64,000 bases of DNA from Aldersonia sp036524855 (lineage in GTDB: Bacteria > Actinomycetota > Actinomycetes > Mycobacteriales > Mycobacteriaceae). Every line of letters starts with the position of its first letter. Positions within the stretch are counted from its first letter, which is position 1. The DNA is taken from NCBI GenBank assembly GCA_036524855.1, contig DATDBL010000119.1, positions 26,915 to 90,914 of the forward strand, in the 5' to 3' direction. A program made the position numbers and the translations under genes. This document shows positions 1 through 9,447 of this stretch, piece by piece. A model generated the notes under the pieces. That model made no database searches. It was not told the origin of the DNA and worked only from the letters and a program-made list of their open reading frames with translations.

Positions 1-705
1 GACCCAGACGTCGCGTTTCCGAGCGGGTGAGGGGCTTGGATTGGGCTTGGATCGGTCATTCGAGTAGCGCGCTACTCTATTCTCCGCCGGCATGAGAGTC
101 GATAATCGTTTCGTCCGACAACGCCGCCAGCCTAGCGCGGGCCTTTTTGACACATCGGAGGAACCAACATATGTGTGGGCACGTGGATGTCAGAAGTCCG
201 GTGCGCTGGCTGGTAGTCCGCCAAGTGCCACGACCCGTTCCATCGGAGGACATTCAAGCCCTCGTACGGCACGAGCAAGTCGTTCTACACTGTAAGGATC
301 CCCCAACCTGACTAAGTCACTCAGATTGTCCGACACCAGAGTTCTCGCGGCCTCTGTGCCGTTCGACATCGCTGCAGAACCGACCACTTCGCCAAGCCCG
401 CCCGACTGCAGTTGCCATGTCCGGCAGAGGCGAGGAGGGGCCAGGAATTGTTCCTGCAACAAGAACGCAAACCATGGAGAAACGCCAAACGCAGGAAGCG
501 TTCACTGATAGCGGTGAAGTGCGAAGAGGGATCGATCGGCACAGACGGATCTGCCCACAAAAACAAGCTTGAATCAGCTGGTGTGTGTGCTTACACTCAA
601 CTGGCGGCGGCGTCCAAGGGGAGGGATTCCACTTTGGACGTTCTTCGTCAATGCGCATTGAATATAGCTGTGACTGCTGCAACTGCTGCGCGTGGGGATT
701 GACGA
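1..705. other. Non-coding leader region upstream of the MBL-CHAT operon
   Basis: No reading frame here has a recognisable product. Short frames occur on both strands but none combines a ribosome binding site with actinobacterial codon bias. The segment is less GC-rich than the rest of the window, which fits a promoter region or acquired DNA. It contains one clear element, a perfect 16-bp palindrome at 62-77. The 80 bases before the first gene include TTGGAC (634-639) and an AT-rich stretch (around 658-668), but their spacing does not make a convincing promoter. Confidence 0.5.
62..77. promoter_or_regulatory. Perfect 16-bp palindrome GAGTAGCGCGCTACTC
   Basis: The sequence equals its own reverse complement over 16 bases. 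It lies about 630 bp upstream of the MBL gene. It could be an operator for a gene left of the window or for the operon. No start codon or promoter ties it to either. Confidence 0.4.
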
Positions 706-1827
706 ATGGACGAGAACTTCGGCCCGCTGGAACTTGACTTGCTTCCCGCAAGGCACGGCGACTCTCTTCTGCTGACTTGGGGACCACCCACAGACCGCCA
801 TCGCCTGTTGATAGACGGTGGTCCAGCCGGCGCCTACCCGCAAGTCGCTGCACGCCTCCGGGAAGTCGCAACTCAGGGGTCCCTCGACCTGCTGGTGCTC
901 ACTCACATCGACGCAGACCACATCGAGGGAACGCTGCTATTGACCAATGACGCCGACCTCGACATCGGTATCGGGGAATGCTGGTTCAACGGCCCCGCAC
1001 AGGTCGCACCCACGCTGGGCGGCAAGCAGGGAGAGATGCTGGCCGCGCTGATCGGCGCGCGAGGCATCCCATTCAACGCCGCGTTCGACAAGGCGGCGGT
1101 GTGCGCTCCGGATACCGGGCCACTTCCGGTGCGCCGCCTGCCGGGCGGCCTCACCCTCACGGTGCTCGGACCCGACCGGGAAGCGCTGGCGAAGCTTAGG
1201 CAGGCGTGGCTCCCGACAATGCGCGACGAAGGGCTCGCATTCACGTCGGAGGAACAGGCGCTCGATGCACTCCGGGCGAGGACCGGGCTCAACCCAGCCG
1301 TCACGTTCCTAGGTGAGACGAAACGCCCGGGCATTTCCGACCTGCTCCAGACACCGAGTCCGAAGGACACGAAGGCACCGAACCGGAGCAGCATCGTGCT
1401 CCTCGCGGAGTACGCCGGGCACACGATCCTGCTGCCCGGCGACGCCACCCCCGCGGCATTGACGACCGGCGTGCGCCGCCTCCTGGCTGAGCGTGGCGCG
1501 GAGCGCTTAGAGCTGACCGCGTTCAAACTCCCCCATCACGGAAGCACCCGTAACATCACGAACGAGCTGCTGGAGCTGCTCCCGGCCGACCACTACCTGT
1601 TCTCCAGCGACGGTGGGAAGTACGGCCACCCTGACGACGCCGGCGTCGCCAAGTGCCTGGCCTACGGCAAGCGCGGCTCGGCCCTGTTGTTCAACTACCG
1701 GAACCAGCGCACCCTGCGGTGGCAAGACCAGGATGCGCTCGGGCCGCGCGAGAACAGTGCGCTCTACCCAGCCGCGGGGGCCGAGGGCGTCAAACTGTCC
1801 ATGGCCCCCCGTGAGCGAGTGGACTGA
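706..1827 (+). CDS. MBL-fold metallo-hydrolase (ComEC-like), first gene of a CHAT/TPR/FHIPEP system
   Basis: A 373-aa protein with a metallo-beta-lactamase fold. The metal-binding signature H67-x-D69-x-D71-H72 (THIDADH) is intact, and PHHGS (H277-H278) supplies the second histidine cluster typical of ComEC/Rec2-like MBL domains. There is no signal peptide or membrane segment, so it should be cytosolic, unlike full ComEC. Known relatives are hydrolases or nucleases; the substrate here is unknown. The start follows a GGGGA element. Only 2 bases separate its stop from the CHAT start, so the two are very probably co-translated. MBL plus CHAT pairs occur in predicted bacterial conflict systems, where the MBL protein could be an effector or a signal-processing enzyme (inference). 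Confidence 0.85.
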   Translation: MDENFGPLELDLLPARHGDSLLLTWGPPTDRHRLLIDGGPAGAYPQVAARLREVATQGSLDLLVLTHIDADHIEGTLLLTNDADLDIGIGECWFNGPAQVAPTLGGKQGEMLAALIGARGIPFNAAFDKAAVCAPDTGPLPVRRLPGGLTLTVLGPDREALAKLRQAWLPTMRDEGLAFTSEEQALDALRARTGLNPAVTFLGETKRPGISDLLQTPSPKDTKAPNRSSIVLLAEYAGHTILLPGDATPAALTTGVRRLLAERGAERLELTAFKLPHHGSTRNITNELLELLPADHYLFSSDGGKYGHPDDAGVAKCLAYGKRGSALLFNYRNQRTLRWQDQDALGPRENSALYPAAGAEGVKLSMAPRERVD

Positions 1828-1829
1828 CC

Positions 1830-2939
1830 ATGGGGCCGCTATCGATCTCCCTGGTCGTCTCGCCGGACGGAACCGTCTCGGCGCGGTCCTGGCGGAAACG
1901 CACCGGGACGAGCAGCCAGCAACGGGTCGACCTCACCGGACTCGACGGCCGGGTGCTTCGACTGTTCGAGCGGTGGTTGATGGAGCCCCGGGTCTGGGAC
2001 CGGGAAGACATTCGGATCTTCGGCCAGCTCCTACACCGTCAGCTGTTCCCGGGTGAGGTTTGGGCCTGGATCGAGAAGCAGATCCACGATCGCGGGGATA
2101 GTGTCGTCCGGCTCCAGTTGGCATTTCCCGCCGACGCGGCGTCCTCCCGGCTCGCCGCCTTGCCGTGGGAGTACTTGTGCACGCCCGACCGGGATGGCAA
2201 CGAGGGGCGGTTCCTTGTTCTCACGCCCGGTCTATTGCTGTCCCGCTCGGTGCCGCCCGGGACGCCGCCACGCGCGATCATCGACATCGAGCAGGTGCGG
2301 ATCCTCCCCGTCGTGGGCGATGCTCACAGCGACTGGCTCGGCCCGGTCGATTATCAAGAGGCGCTCGACTCGATCGCGGCGTCAGGCGCGCGAGCCGACT
2401 TCACCGTCCTCGACGCCGCGGTCGAGGTCACCAAGGACGAACTCGGCGAGAGAGTGGCTGCTCAGCACCCGCACGTAGTCCACTACATCGGTCATGGCCG
2501 ATTCACCCCGGACACGGGTAGGGGCGCTCTTGCGCTGCGAGCCGAGGGTGGCGGCACCGCGTGGGTCGACGAGGACGGGCTCGCCGACAAACTCTGCACG
2601 GACCAGTGGGCACCGACCATCATCATTCTTCATGCCTGCGAAGGTGGCCGCAACGACTACGAATACCGACATGCGGGGCTGGCGCCAGCACTGGTCCGGC
2701 AGGGCGTCCAATGTGTAGTGGCGATGCAATACCCGGTCACGAACGAGACGGCCATCCAATTCAGCACGGCGCTGTACGACGCTCTGGCGGATCTTCAATA
2801 CCTCGACGAGGCCGTGCACACCGCCCGGCGCAAGGTCTGGACTGCGACCGACGATGCCCGGTTGCTCGGCGTGCCGATGATCTATCAGCGAAATGCCGCA
2901 CCGCTTCTCGGAGGACGGGCAAGGGAGCCGAGGGGCTGA
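1830..2939 (+). CDS. CHAT-domain protease (caspase-like), catalytic dyad intact
   Basis: A 369-aa protein. The C-terminal half carries the CHAT (caspase HetF associated with TPRs) signature: the catalytic His lies in YIGHG (H222) and the catalytic Cys in LHACEGG (C270). Downstream, VVAMQYPVTNETAIQFS is the usual region after the Cys loop in CHAT proteins. The N-terminal ~130 residues (around ALPWEYL) form the alpha/beta part usual in stand-alone actinobacterial CHAT proteins. CHAT proteases cleave partner proteins after activation, often through TPR partners, as in gasdermin and Craspase systems. Its stop overlaps the next start (TGATG), implying coupling to the CHAT-like paralogue. Target and trigger are unknown. 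Confidence 0.88.
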   Translation: MGPLSISLVVSPDGTVSARSWRKRTGTSSQQRVDLTGLDGRVLRLFERWLMEPRVWDREDIRIFGQLLHRQLFPGEVWAWIEKQIHDRGDSVVRLQLAFPADAASSRLAALPWEYLCTPDRDGNEGRFLVLTPGLLLSRSVPPGTPPRAIIDIEQVRILPVVGDAHSDWLGPVDYQEALDSIAASGARADFTVLDAAVEVTKDELGERVAAQHPHVVHYIGHGRFTPDTGRGALALRAEGGGTAWVDEDGLADKLCTDQWAPTIIILHACEGGRNDYEYRHAGLAPALVRQGVQCVVAMQYPVTNETAIQFSTALYDALADLQYLDEAVHTARRKVWTATDDARLLGVPMIYQRNAAPLLGGRAREPRG

Positions 2940-4324
2940 TGAAATCCTACGAATTCACCATCCTTATCGACGAGCGCCACGTGACCGGCCAGTACGGCGT
3001 CAGCGGAGAAGAATTCGTGCCGGCCGGCAGCGCCGAGCTGGTCCTGGATCCGCTCGCCCTCAAGACTGTGGGGCTCATGAATCGGTGGCTGAGTTTCTGG
3101 GACCTCATCGAGGGCTCCAAAATACGCCTGAAGGAGAATCTCCTACATCCTGACACGCTCGAGGTGCTCGGAACGCACCTGTGGGGGCTGATCCTCGCGA
3201 ACAACGTTGGGCAGGAGCTTAGGGCGAAGATCCCCGGCGAGGGGCAGCAACCGTTGAGACTGTCGATCGAGTTCGCCGACCGAGCGGACGCGACTTTGAA
3301 GGGTCTCCCCTGGGAGTTTCTCTATGAGCCGCAAGGTGAGTGGTACCTCGCGGCCAAGACCGAGTTGCTGCTGACCCGCTTCGTGACGACGACCGATGAG
3401 CCGACGACCGTGGCGCAGGCAACTGAGAACGAAAAGCTGCGAGCCCTGCTGATCGCGGCTCTGCCCAACGCTGATCACTTTGCCATCCACCGCGAGGCGC
3501 TACGGAAGCTCAGGACTGCGCTGAACGACTTGCAGAACCTTAACGTCCCGGAGCCGATCGAGGCCTGGGATGCGGCGGCCATCCGCTCAGAGCTGAAGAA
3601 ATTCCAATATCACATCGTCCACGTGGTCGGGATCTGTAGGGGGACACCCGGCAATCCGAAGATCTACCTCGGCGGTAGTGGTGACGGGTTCGAAGACCCA
3701 GGAACGTTCATCAATACACTCACAGCAAACGCGATGCGCCCCCGCCTGGTCATCCTGCAACTGTGTGACTTCGTCGACGGCGACGCCACCGAGAACTTCG
3801 AGCGGATGGCACCCGCTCTGATCAAAAGCCGCGTGCCCGCGGTGTTGGCCCTCCAGTACGCCGCGAGGGCCGACCAGGCCGAGAACATCGGCCTCGGCAC
3901 GACGTTCTACAAGTCCCTCGTCGACGGTGAGCACATCGGTGCCGCCGTGCAGGCGAGTCGGAAACGTCTCCTCGACGCCCACCCCGACCGCCGGTTCGGC
4001 ACCCCTGTGCTCTACCTAAAGGAGGACGTCGCTCTCCGTCGTCCCCTGACCCAGACCGCGATCGCCCACTCGACCGCGCAGTCCGGGCAATCCGAGGACG
4101 CGATCCTCAGGGGCCTGATCGGGGTAGTGCAAAGTGCCACGGGTCTCGACCGCTCGGAGCAAACCAGCATCCTCATGTGGGTCTCGACACTCGATCGTCA
4201 CGCCGGATTCGAGGAGGTGACGATCGCCGTGAAGGCGAAGCTGCGGGACCACCTCGACGAGCCCTCCTTGGACACGTACGCCCAGATGCTCGTCAAACTC
4301 GGAGAGCTGCAGAAGGAGAGCTGA
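2939..4324 (+). CDS. CHAT-like protein lacking the catalytic histidine (probable pseudo-protease)
   Basis: A 461-aa paralogue of the upstream CHAT protein with the same layout: an ATLKGLPWEFLY segment, then HIVHVVG, then LVILQLCDF. The GHG that should hold the catalytic His reads G231-I232-C233, while the Cys position (C276 in LQLCD) is kept. A C-terminal ~90-residue helical extension (from about residue 375) is absent from the first CHAT protein. The ATG at 2939 overlaps the preceding stop. A longer in-frame extension to 2561 overlaps the active CHAT gene and is not credible. Likely role: regulatory or scaffold partner of the active CHAT protease (inference). The neighbouring C233 could also be part of an altered active site. 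Confidence 0.82.
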   Translation: MKSYEFTILIDERHVTGQYGVSGEEFVPAGSAELVLDPLALKTVGLMNRWLSFWDLIEGSKIRLKENLLHPDTLEVLGTHLWGLILANNVGQELRAKIPGEGQQPLRLSIEFADRADATLKGLPWEFLYEPQGEWYLAAKTELLLTRFVTTTDEPTTVAQATENEKLRALLIAALPNADHFAIHREALRKLRTALNDLQNLNVPEPIEAWDAAAIRSELKKFQYHIVHVVGICRGTPGNPKIYLGGSGDGFEDPGTFINTLTANAMRPRLVILQLCDFVDGDATENFERMAPALIKSRVPAVLALQYAARADQAENIGLGTTFYKSLVDGEHIGAAVQASRKRLLDAHPDRRFGTPVLYLKEDVALRRPLTQTAIAHSTAQSGQSEDAILRGLIGVVQSATGLDRSEQTSILMWVSTLDRHAGFEEVTIAVKAKLRDHLDEPSLDTYAQMLVKLGELQKES

Positions 4325-4326
4325 CG

Positions 4327-7300
4327 ATGTCCCACCCCGCACGACCTGATACTGAGGATCCCGACCAGGATGACCTGAACGTCGCCACCCGCAAAATCGT
4401 GGATCAGGCGATCGAGGAGCTCCGGGATGAGGCGAACCTTTCCACGGTGACCAAGGCGCTCACCCAGACCGTGTTGCGGGGGCTGAAGCGCCGAGGCGAC
4501 TACGACGACATAGTCGGTGACCTCGACCGGATCAGATCCGACCTCGGTCGCACCAATGCAATTCTCAGTCGTTGTGCAGAAGCAGTCCGGCGGGAAGAAG
4601 AACGAGTGGCGCTCAAGAGCCCGGGCTCCACCGTCTGGTGGAAAATACGCAGGCGCGCTGTGATACGGGCGGTGAAGAAGGGCCGCCCCGATGAAGCACT
4701 GCGTCGGTGGACCACCGTTTGGGTCGAGGGACTGGCGATGGGCGACTGGGGCCATTGCCGGGAGGTGCTCTCACTTCCCGGACTCCCCTCGGACATCGAG
4801 CAGATCCGTAAGTGGATGCACGCGGTCACCGATGCGTTGGCGAACGGCCGGTACGCGGCGGCGCTCGACGCGCTCGACGGCCTGCTGGACCCAGGCATAC
4901 CGACCGGGAACCAGCTCGAGATCGGCGCGGCGGTCCCGCTCGGCGTCCTGCGCGTGCGCATACTGTCCCGCGAGCTCTCCGACCGCGATGTGATCCGGGA
5001 GGCCGCCGAGGCTACCGTCGTCCGGGCAGGTGATAGCGCCTGGCAAGCACTGGCACTCGCGGCACTGGCCGAGACCCAACTCGCCGCCAACGACATCGAC
5101 GCGACGCAACGGACCCTCGAGCGGGCCGGACAGATCGACGGGGCCGTCATCGATGTCCTCATCATCTCCGGGCTCCTCCGTGAGCAGGAGGGTCTGTGGT
5201 CGTCTGCCGATCAGTCTTACGACGACGCGGTCAGGATCGACAGGGCTGGCGCTGTCCAGCCGGTGCTGCTTCGCCCGGTGCCCGCCCGGCTCCTCGTGCG
5301 TGCGGCGGTGTCCCCCGGCTTACCCGTCACCGACGCAGTGGATCTGCTCGAGCAAGCGTCGGCGCAGGACACGTCCGACGGCGACAGTTGGAAGCGGGAG
5401 GTCCAGCTGGCCCTGGCCGAAAAGCTGGTGCAACTGGCACAGGACGACGACGGTTGCGGACGCGTCAGCGCGGCGCTGGACCACCGGCTCGCTGCAGCAA
5501 AGCTGTTCGTCGAGGCCGGTCAGAGATTTTCGTGGTCCGGGCTCACGGTCCGGGCTGTCGAGCTGTTCGACCGTGCTTGTCAGTTGGCCCCGGACGTGGC
5601 CGAGTTCCGCTGGGAACACTCCGAGGGGCTACGGCTCGACGCGTTACACGTCGACGGCACGGTGGACCTTCGCGCGCTGGAGACGGCCCGCGAGCAGGTC
5701 GAATACGGCCTTTCGTTGCGCCAGCCCCGCGACGGCGAAAGCTGGGTCCTGGTCACCCAGGCGCTGATCGAGGAAGAACTCCCTGACCCCCACCACGACC
5801 CAGACCTGCTCGTAGAACGGGCTCTGCTCAGAGCCCCGTCGTACGCGACGGGATACGGGTTCCTCGCCGGGATCCTGCGGCGACAGGGCTTCGTGCAGGA
5901 AGCAGTCGAGGCGTCCGGGGACGGTCGGAAGACCGCCGAAGCCTCCAACCCCATCCTGTTCGACGAGCATCTGAGCCTCATGCTCGACCTCGGTCGATAC
6001 GACGAGGCGCTCAAGCTGGTCGAGTACCAGTCCCTCTGGCAGCCTGACCTCAAGGTCGCCTGGTACCGGGCGAAAGTGTCGTTGCACCAGCTACGCCCGG
6101 ACGATGCCCTGGCCGCGTTGTCGGGCCAGGACCTGACGGACCCCATGCGCCTGCTTAGGGGCTTCTGCCTCTTCGCCGCAGGCGACGTCGAGGGTTCCCG
6201 CGACGAGTACCGGTCGCTGTGGAACGACACCCGGTCCGGTCCCACTGGAGACATCGCCGGGTGGGCTGCGTTCCAGGCCGGACTACTCGACGAGGCGATC
6301 GTGATTTACCGCGGCCTACGAGCACGGGCGCCGGCTAGGACGGCCTTCACCCGTGACCTCGGACTGATGAAGCTAGTACGGGGCGACGTCGCCGAGGGCG
6401 CCTCGCTGCTGAAGGAGGGGATCTCCGCCTGTCCCTTTCCCGCGGAGCTGAGACTCCTCGCCGCGGTCGAGTTCGACTTCGTCCGCCGCGCGACGGCCGA
6501 CGAGCGTCATGGCGTCGAGGTCGCGGCCATTCTGGCGGACCTCGGTCCGATTATCAATCGACGCTGCGACGATTTGCTGGGCGCACGTCGCCGCGTCGGA
6601 TCCGTACCGGCGCTGCTCAGCACGGCCCGCCTCGCGATGCACGCCGGCCGCCCGATGGACGCACTGGCCGTCTACGCGAACCTCATCGGACGTGATGACG
6701 TCCCGGAGGCCGTCGCGGCCGCTGCGGCTGCGGCCAGGTCGGCACGTGACCTGGCCGACCTGCTCTTCACCGCGGATCATCACGACAAGGCCCGGAGCCA
6801 GTGGTCTGCCGCGGAACATGCGATCGTCCGGATCTCCGCCGACGTCGACCCAGACCTCCTGTGGTCGCTGGTGTGCCGGAGGATGCTGGCGGACCTGGTC
6901 GACGGATCCCAGGACGACATCGCCGAGTGGCTCAACGAGGTCCAGCTCGACCCGGACCGGGAATCCGCGTTGACTGAGGCGGCAGGGGCGCTGGCGCACG
7001 ACCCGACAACCTTGTGGTCGCTACGCGACGGCCTGCTCGAGCTCTACTGCCGTCCCGACGTCAGCGCGGACGGGCGTCGGCTCGCGCTCGCAGTCGTGGA
7101 CCGGCTCCCGCTCACCAAGGTCTACAGTCTTGATGCCGCCGCTGCCGCGGACGCCCTGTTGTCGAGATTCCTTCTGGTCAACCCGCTGGAGCTGCGGTTC
7201 GGGACGGCCGTGGACGAGCTGTGCGACTCTCCTTGGCTGACGCAGGCGACCAAAGATCTGCAAACCCGCATCGAGGCGGAGATGGGGGTGCGGCTCCCGT

Positions 7301-8019
7301 GGGTGAAACCCGTGGCGGCTCCGCGCCTCGCGGATCGCCAGGTCGACGTCCGCGTGTACGGCAGCCGGGTGGGGAGCACCGTCCTCGCGGGGACAGGTGA
7401 CAGCTGGGTCCCCCAGGTGATGAAGGTACTCGAAGACCGAGTGCGCGGCTATGTGTTCCGGTTCGTCGGCGTGGACGACGTCGCACTGTGGCTCGAAGGC
7501 TGGGGCCCCAGCACCGGCGACGCACCGACCTGGGACCCGACCGATCCGAGCGCCGACCGGCTGCGGCTGGCGCGGGTGCTGCGGATGCTGCTGCGTGAGC
7601 AGGTGTCAGTCGGAAACCGCGACGCCATCGTCGAGGCAGTGCGTTCGCCGGCGGGTTTGGAGAAGCGGGGCGAGTCCGCAACCCTGAACACCTTGCTCGA
7701 CGCACGAAGGCGACTCGGGTCGTCGGCGCTCGGTATCGGGCCGGGCACGGCCTGGGTCTCGCTCCCGTCAGAACTGGAGGAGCGGGTGGCCGCGGGTCTC
7801 CCGCCAGACCGGCCAGTGTGGGAGCTGCCTCGCCTGGAGGCGGCACGACTAGTTGCGGACCTGCGAGCGTGGCTACGCGCTCAGCCGGCGAGTCCACGCA
7901 CCATCATCGTCACCGACGCTCGGACGCGTCCATTCGTCTGGCGGCTGGTGGCGGCGGAGAGGCCCACCGTGCGCGTGCTGTCAGAGGACGAGCTCTCATT
8001 GGTAGGGCCGCCGTCGTGA
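4327..8019 (+). CDS. Large TPR-type helical repeat protein with C-terminal FlhA/FHIPEP-like domain
   Basis: A 1230-aa protein. ATG 4327 is chosen because it follows GGAGAGCTGACG and lies 2 bases after the previous stop. Residues about 130-940 are helix pairs with TPR-like spacing (for example around YDEALKLVEYQSLWQPDLKVAW). Residues about 955-1225 resemble the cytosolic C-domain of FlhA in order: LELRFGTAV, a helix with a DLQTRIEAEMGVRLP segment, VDVRVYGSRVG, then LRLARVLRMLLREQVSV, and finally IIVTDARTRPFVWR with VRVLSEDELS, like the ALRPLLSRF and VVLSNLELS of FlhA. There are no membrane helices, so it cannot be an export gate. TPRs commonly sense or tether partners of CHAT proteases. A GTGA overlap couples it to the next gene. 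Assignment of the FlhA-like domain is by eye. Confidence 0.78.
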   Translation: MSHPARPDTEDPDQDDLNVATRKIVDQAIEELRDEANLSTVTKALTQTVLRGLKRRGDYDDIVGDLDRIRSDLGRTNAILSRCAEAVRREEERVALKSPGSTVWWKIRRRAVIRAVKKGRPDEALRRWTTVWVEGLAMGDWGHCREVLSLPGLPSDIEQIRKWMHAVTDALANGRYAAALDALDGLLDPGIPTGNQLEIGAAVPLGVLRVRILSRELSDRDVIREAAEATVVRAGDSAWQALALAALAETQLAANDIDATQRTLERAGQIDGAVIDVLIISGLLREQEGLWSSADQSYDDAVRIDRAGAVQPVLLRPVPARLLVRAAVSPGLPVTDAVDLLEQASAQDTSDGDSWKREVQLALAEKLVQLAQDDDGCGRVSAALDHRLAAAKLFVEAGQRFSWSGLTVRAVELFDRACQLAPDVAEFRWEHSEGLRLDALHVDGTVDLRALETAREQVEYGLSLRQPRDGESWVLVTQALIEEELPDPHHDPDLLVERALLRAPSYATGYGFLAGILRRQGFVQEAVEASGDGRKTAEASNPILFDEHLSLMLDLGRYDEALKLVEYQSLWQPDLKVAWYRAKVSLHQLRPDDALAALSGQDLTDPMRLLRGFCLFAAGDVEGSRDEYRSLWNDTRSGPTGDIAGWAAFQAGLLDEAIVIYRGLRARAPARTAFTRDLGLMKLVRGDVAEGASLLKEGISACPFPAELRLLAAVEFDFVRRATADERHGVEVAAILADLGPIINRRCDDLLGARRRVGSVPALLSTARLAMHAGRPMDALAVYANLIGRDDVPEAVAAAAAAARSARDLADLLFTADHHDKARSQWSAAEHAIVRISADVDPDLLWSLVCRRMLADLVDGSQDDIAEWLNEVQLDPDRESALTEAAGALAHDPTTLWSLRDGLLELYCRPDVSADGRRLALAVVDRLPLTKVYSLDAAAAADALLSRFLLVNPLELRFGTAVDELCDSPWLTQATKDLQTRIEAEMGVRLPWVKPVAAPRLADRQVDVRVYGSRVGSTVLAGTGDSWVPQVMKVLEDRVRGYVFRFVGVDDVALWLEGWGPSTGDAPTWDPTDPSADRLRLARVLRMLLREQVSVGNRDAIVEAVRSPAGLEKRGESATLNTLLDARRRLGSSALGIGPGTAWVSLPSELEERVAAGLPPDRPVWELPRLEAARLVADLRAWLRAQPASPRTIIVTDARTRPFVWRLVAAERPTVRVLSEDELSLVGPPS

Positions 8020-9413
8020 CCGACCAGGCCCGACGCTTGCTGGACGCCCTGCACAGTCGTGTCGTCGCGCGGTCGCCCGCGCCGGTCATCGACGAGCCGA
8101 TGCGCGTTGAGATCTGCCTGTCCGGCTCCCCGCACTCTGCCGCCGCCGACGAACTGAAGGAGTCAATACAGGGACAACTAACCGCCCTTCTCGACGAGCT
8201 CGGCCTCGACCGGACACTCGCGATCACCACGGCGATAGCCGACTCGGAAACCACCGGGACCACGGTGTCGATCGACGGGCGTCCGGTTGCGAATCTCCGA
8301 CCCGCCCATCTGCGGAGCGATGCTGCCGGTGCGCTGCTCGACGACGTCCTGTCACGGATCCTGCGACGACTCCCCTTGCTGGCAGGCCCGGCCGTGGGCG
8401 TAGGGAGCACGTCGGCCTACGTGATGACGCTCGGCTGCCGCGGGCCGAGCGGCACAACCGCCGACGCCTTCGACGTGGACGTCGCGGAGCGGCAGATCGA
8501 TGATCGGTCCGGCGAGCACATCTTGCTAGAGGTCGCCACATCCACGATGCGCCGCGTCGAGGGGGCCGGCACGCGCGCCATGGTCGGACTCCGGGAGGCC
8601 GAGTCGCGCAAGTGGGGGGTGACCTATCCCGACGTAAGCGTCGTGCTGACGGACCACCGCCCCGGAACTGTGCGGCTGCGGCTGAACGACGTGACGCTTC
8701 CGGCGCGTCGACTCGGAGAGCATGCAATGTGGAACGACGTCGTGAAGTACGTCGGGGCGGTGCTCGCGGACAAACGTCACTGGTTCGTCCGGATGCGGAA
8801 TGTGTCGCGCGCGATGGACGAAAGCTTGGTGCACACGTTTCCCGATCTCGTCGCAGTCGCCGACGCGAACTATTCCCGGGCCGAATTGACCGCCTGCATG
8901 CGAGAGCTGGTCCGGGGCGGTCAGCGGATGCGCGATATCGCACGAATACTGTGGCTTATGGTGGAGGCAGGGGGGTCGCCCGCGGGATCGGACATCCTGC
9001 GTATGTCCGAGTCTCCGCTGCTGCCTAAGGCCCGGCATCGACCACCCGCCGAGCGCGACCCGATCGTGCAGGCCATTCGGGTGCGCAAGCTCGGTACCGA
9101 GGAGGACTGGCGGCTCGGCAACTACCGCGCTCCCCGACACGCCGTACGCCTCGACATCAATATCGAGGAGAGACTGGTCGCCGAAGGTCAAACCGAGGAC
9201 TTGGCGCACGCCGAGTGGGCGGCGGTGCGGGCGCTCGCCACCGCGCCCGAAGCCCGGCTCGTCGTCACGCGGACCTTGAAGGCGCTCGGCCCGGTCCGCG
9301 ACGCCATCCAGGCGGTAGAGAACGTTCCGCATGTGGTTGCCTCGCACGCGCTGCCCCCAGACGCGGACCTCAGTGCTCTGCCGATACTCGCCGACCCCAT
9401 AGGTCACATATGA
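8016..9413 (+). CDS. Soluble FlhA/FHIPEP C-domain-like protein
   Basis: A 465-aa protein with GTG start overlapping the previous stop (GTGA). No signal peptide or membrane segment is seen. Residues ~280-450 follow the FlhA C-domain: SLVHTFPDLVAVADANYSRAELTACMREL with MRDIARILWLMVEAG matches the FlhA segment ending PIRDMRTILETLAE, and EARLVVTRTLKALGPVRDAI with HVVASHALPPD matches its last subdomain. Two earlier stretches (~29-100, MRVEICLSG onward; ~169-230, ending TVRLRLNDVTLPARRL) both resemble the first subdomain of that domain, suggesting an internal duplication. Databases would probably call it 'FHIPEP family type III secretion protein', but no flagellar or T3SS gene is nearby. Likely pairs with the TPR-FHIPEP protein (inference). 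Confidence 0.72.
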   Translation: MTDQARRLLDALHSRVVARSPAPVIDEPMRVEICLSGSPHSAAADELKESIQGQLTALLDELGLDRTLAITTAIADSETTGTTVSIDGRPVANLRPAHLRSDAAGALLDDVLSRILRRLPLLAGPAVGVGSTSAYVMTLGCRGPSGTTADAFDVDVAERQIDDRSGEHILLEVATSTMRRVEGAGTRAMVGLREAESRKWGVTYPDVSVVLTDHRPGTVRLRLNDVTLPARRLGEHAMWNDVVKYVGAVLADKRHWFVRMRNVSRAMDESLVHTFPDLVAVADANYSRAELTACMRELVRGGQRMRDIARILWLMVEAGGSPAGSDILRMSESPLLPKARHRPPAERDPIVQAIRVRKLGTEEDWRLGNYRAPRHAVRLDINIEERLVAEGQTEDLAHAEWAAVRALATAPEARLVVTRTLKALGPVRDAIQAVENVPHVVASHALPPDADLSALPILADPIGHI

Positions 9414-9447
9414 ACTGTGTATGCGGACAGTACTTCTGGAGGGCATT

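Noticed and set aside
2561..2938. N-terminal extension of the CHAT-like gene
   Set aside because: It overlaps the active CHAT coding region and reads Arg-rich nonsense; the TGATG junction is a better start.
8016..9413. Type III secretion or flagellar locus
   Set aside because: Only the FlhA C-domain likeness is present; no FlhA membrane part, FlhB, FliP/Q/R, ATPase or chaperone genes are in the window.
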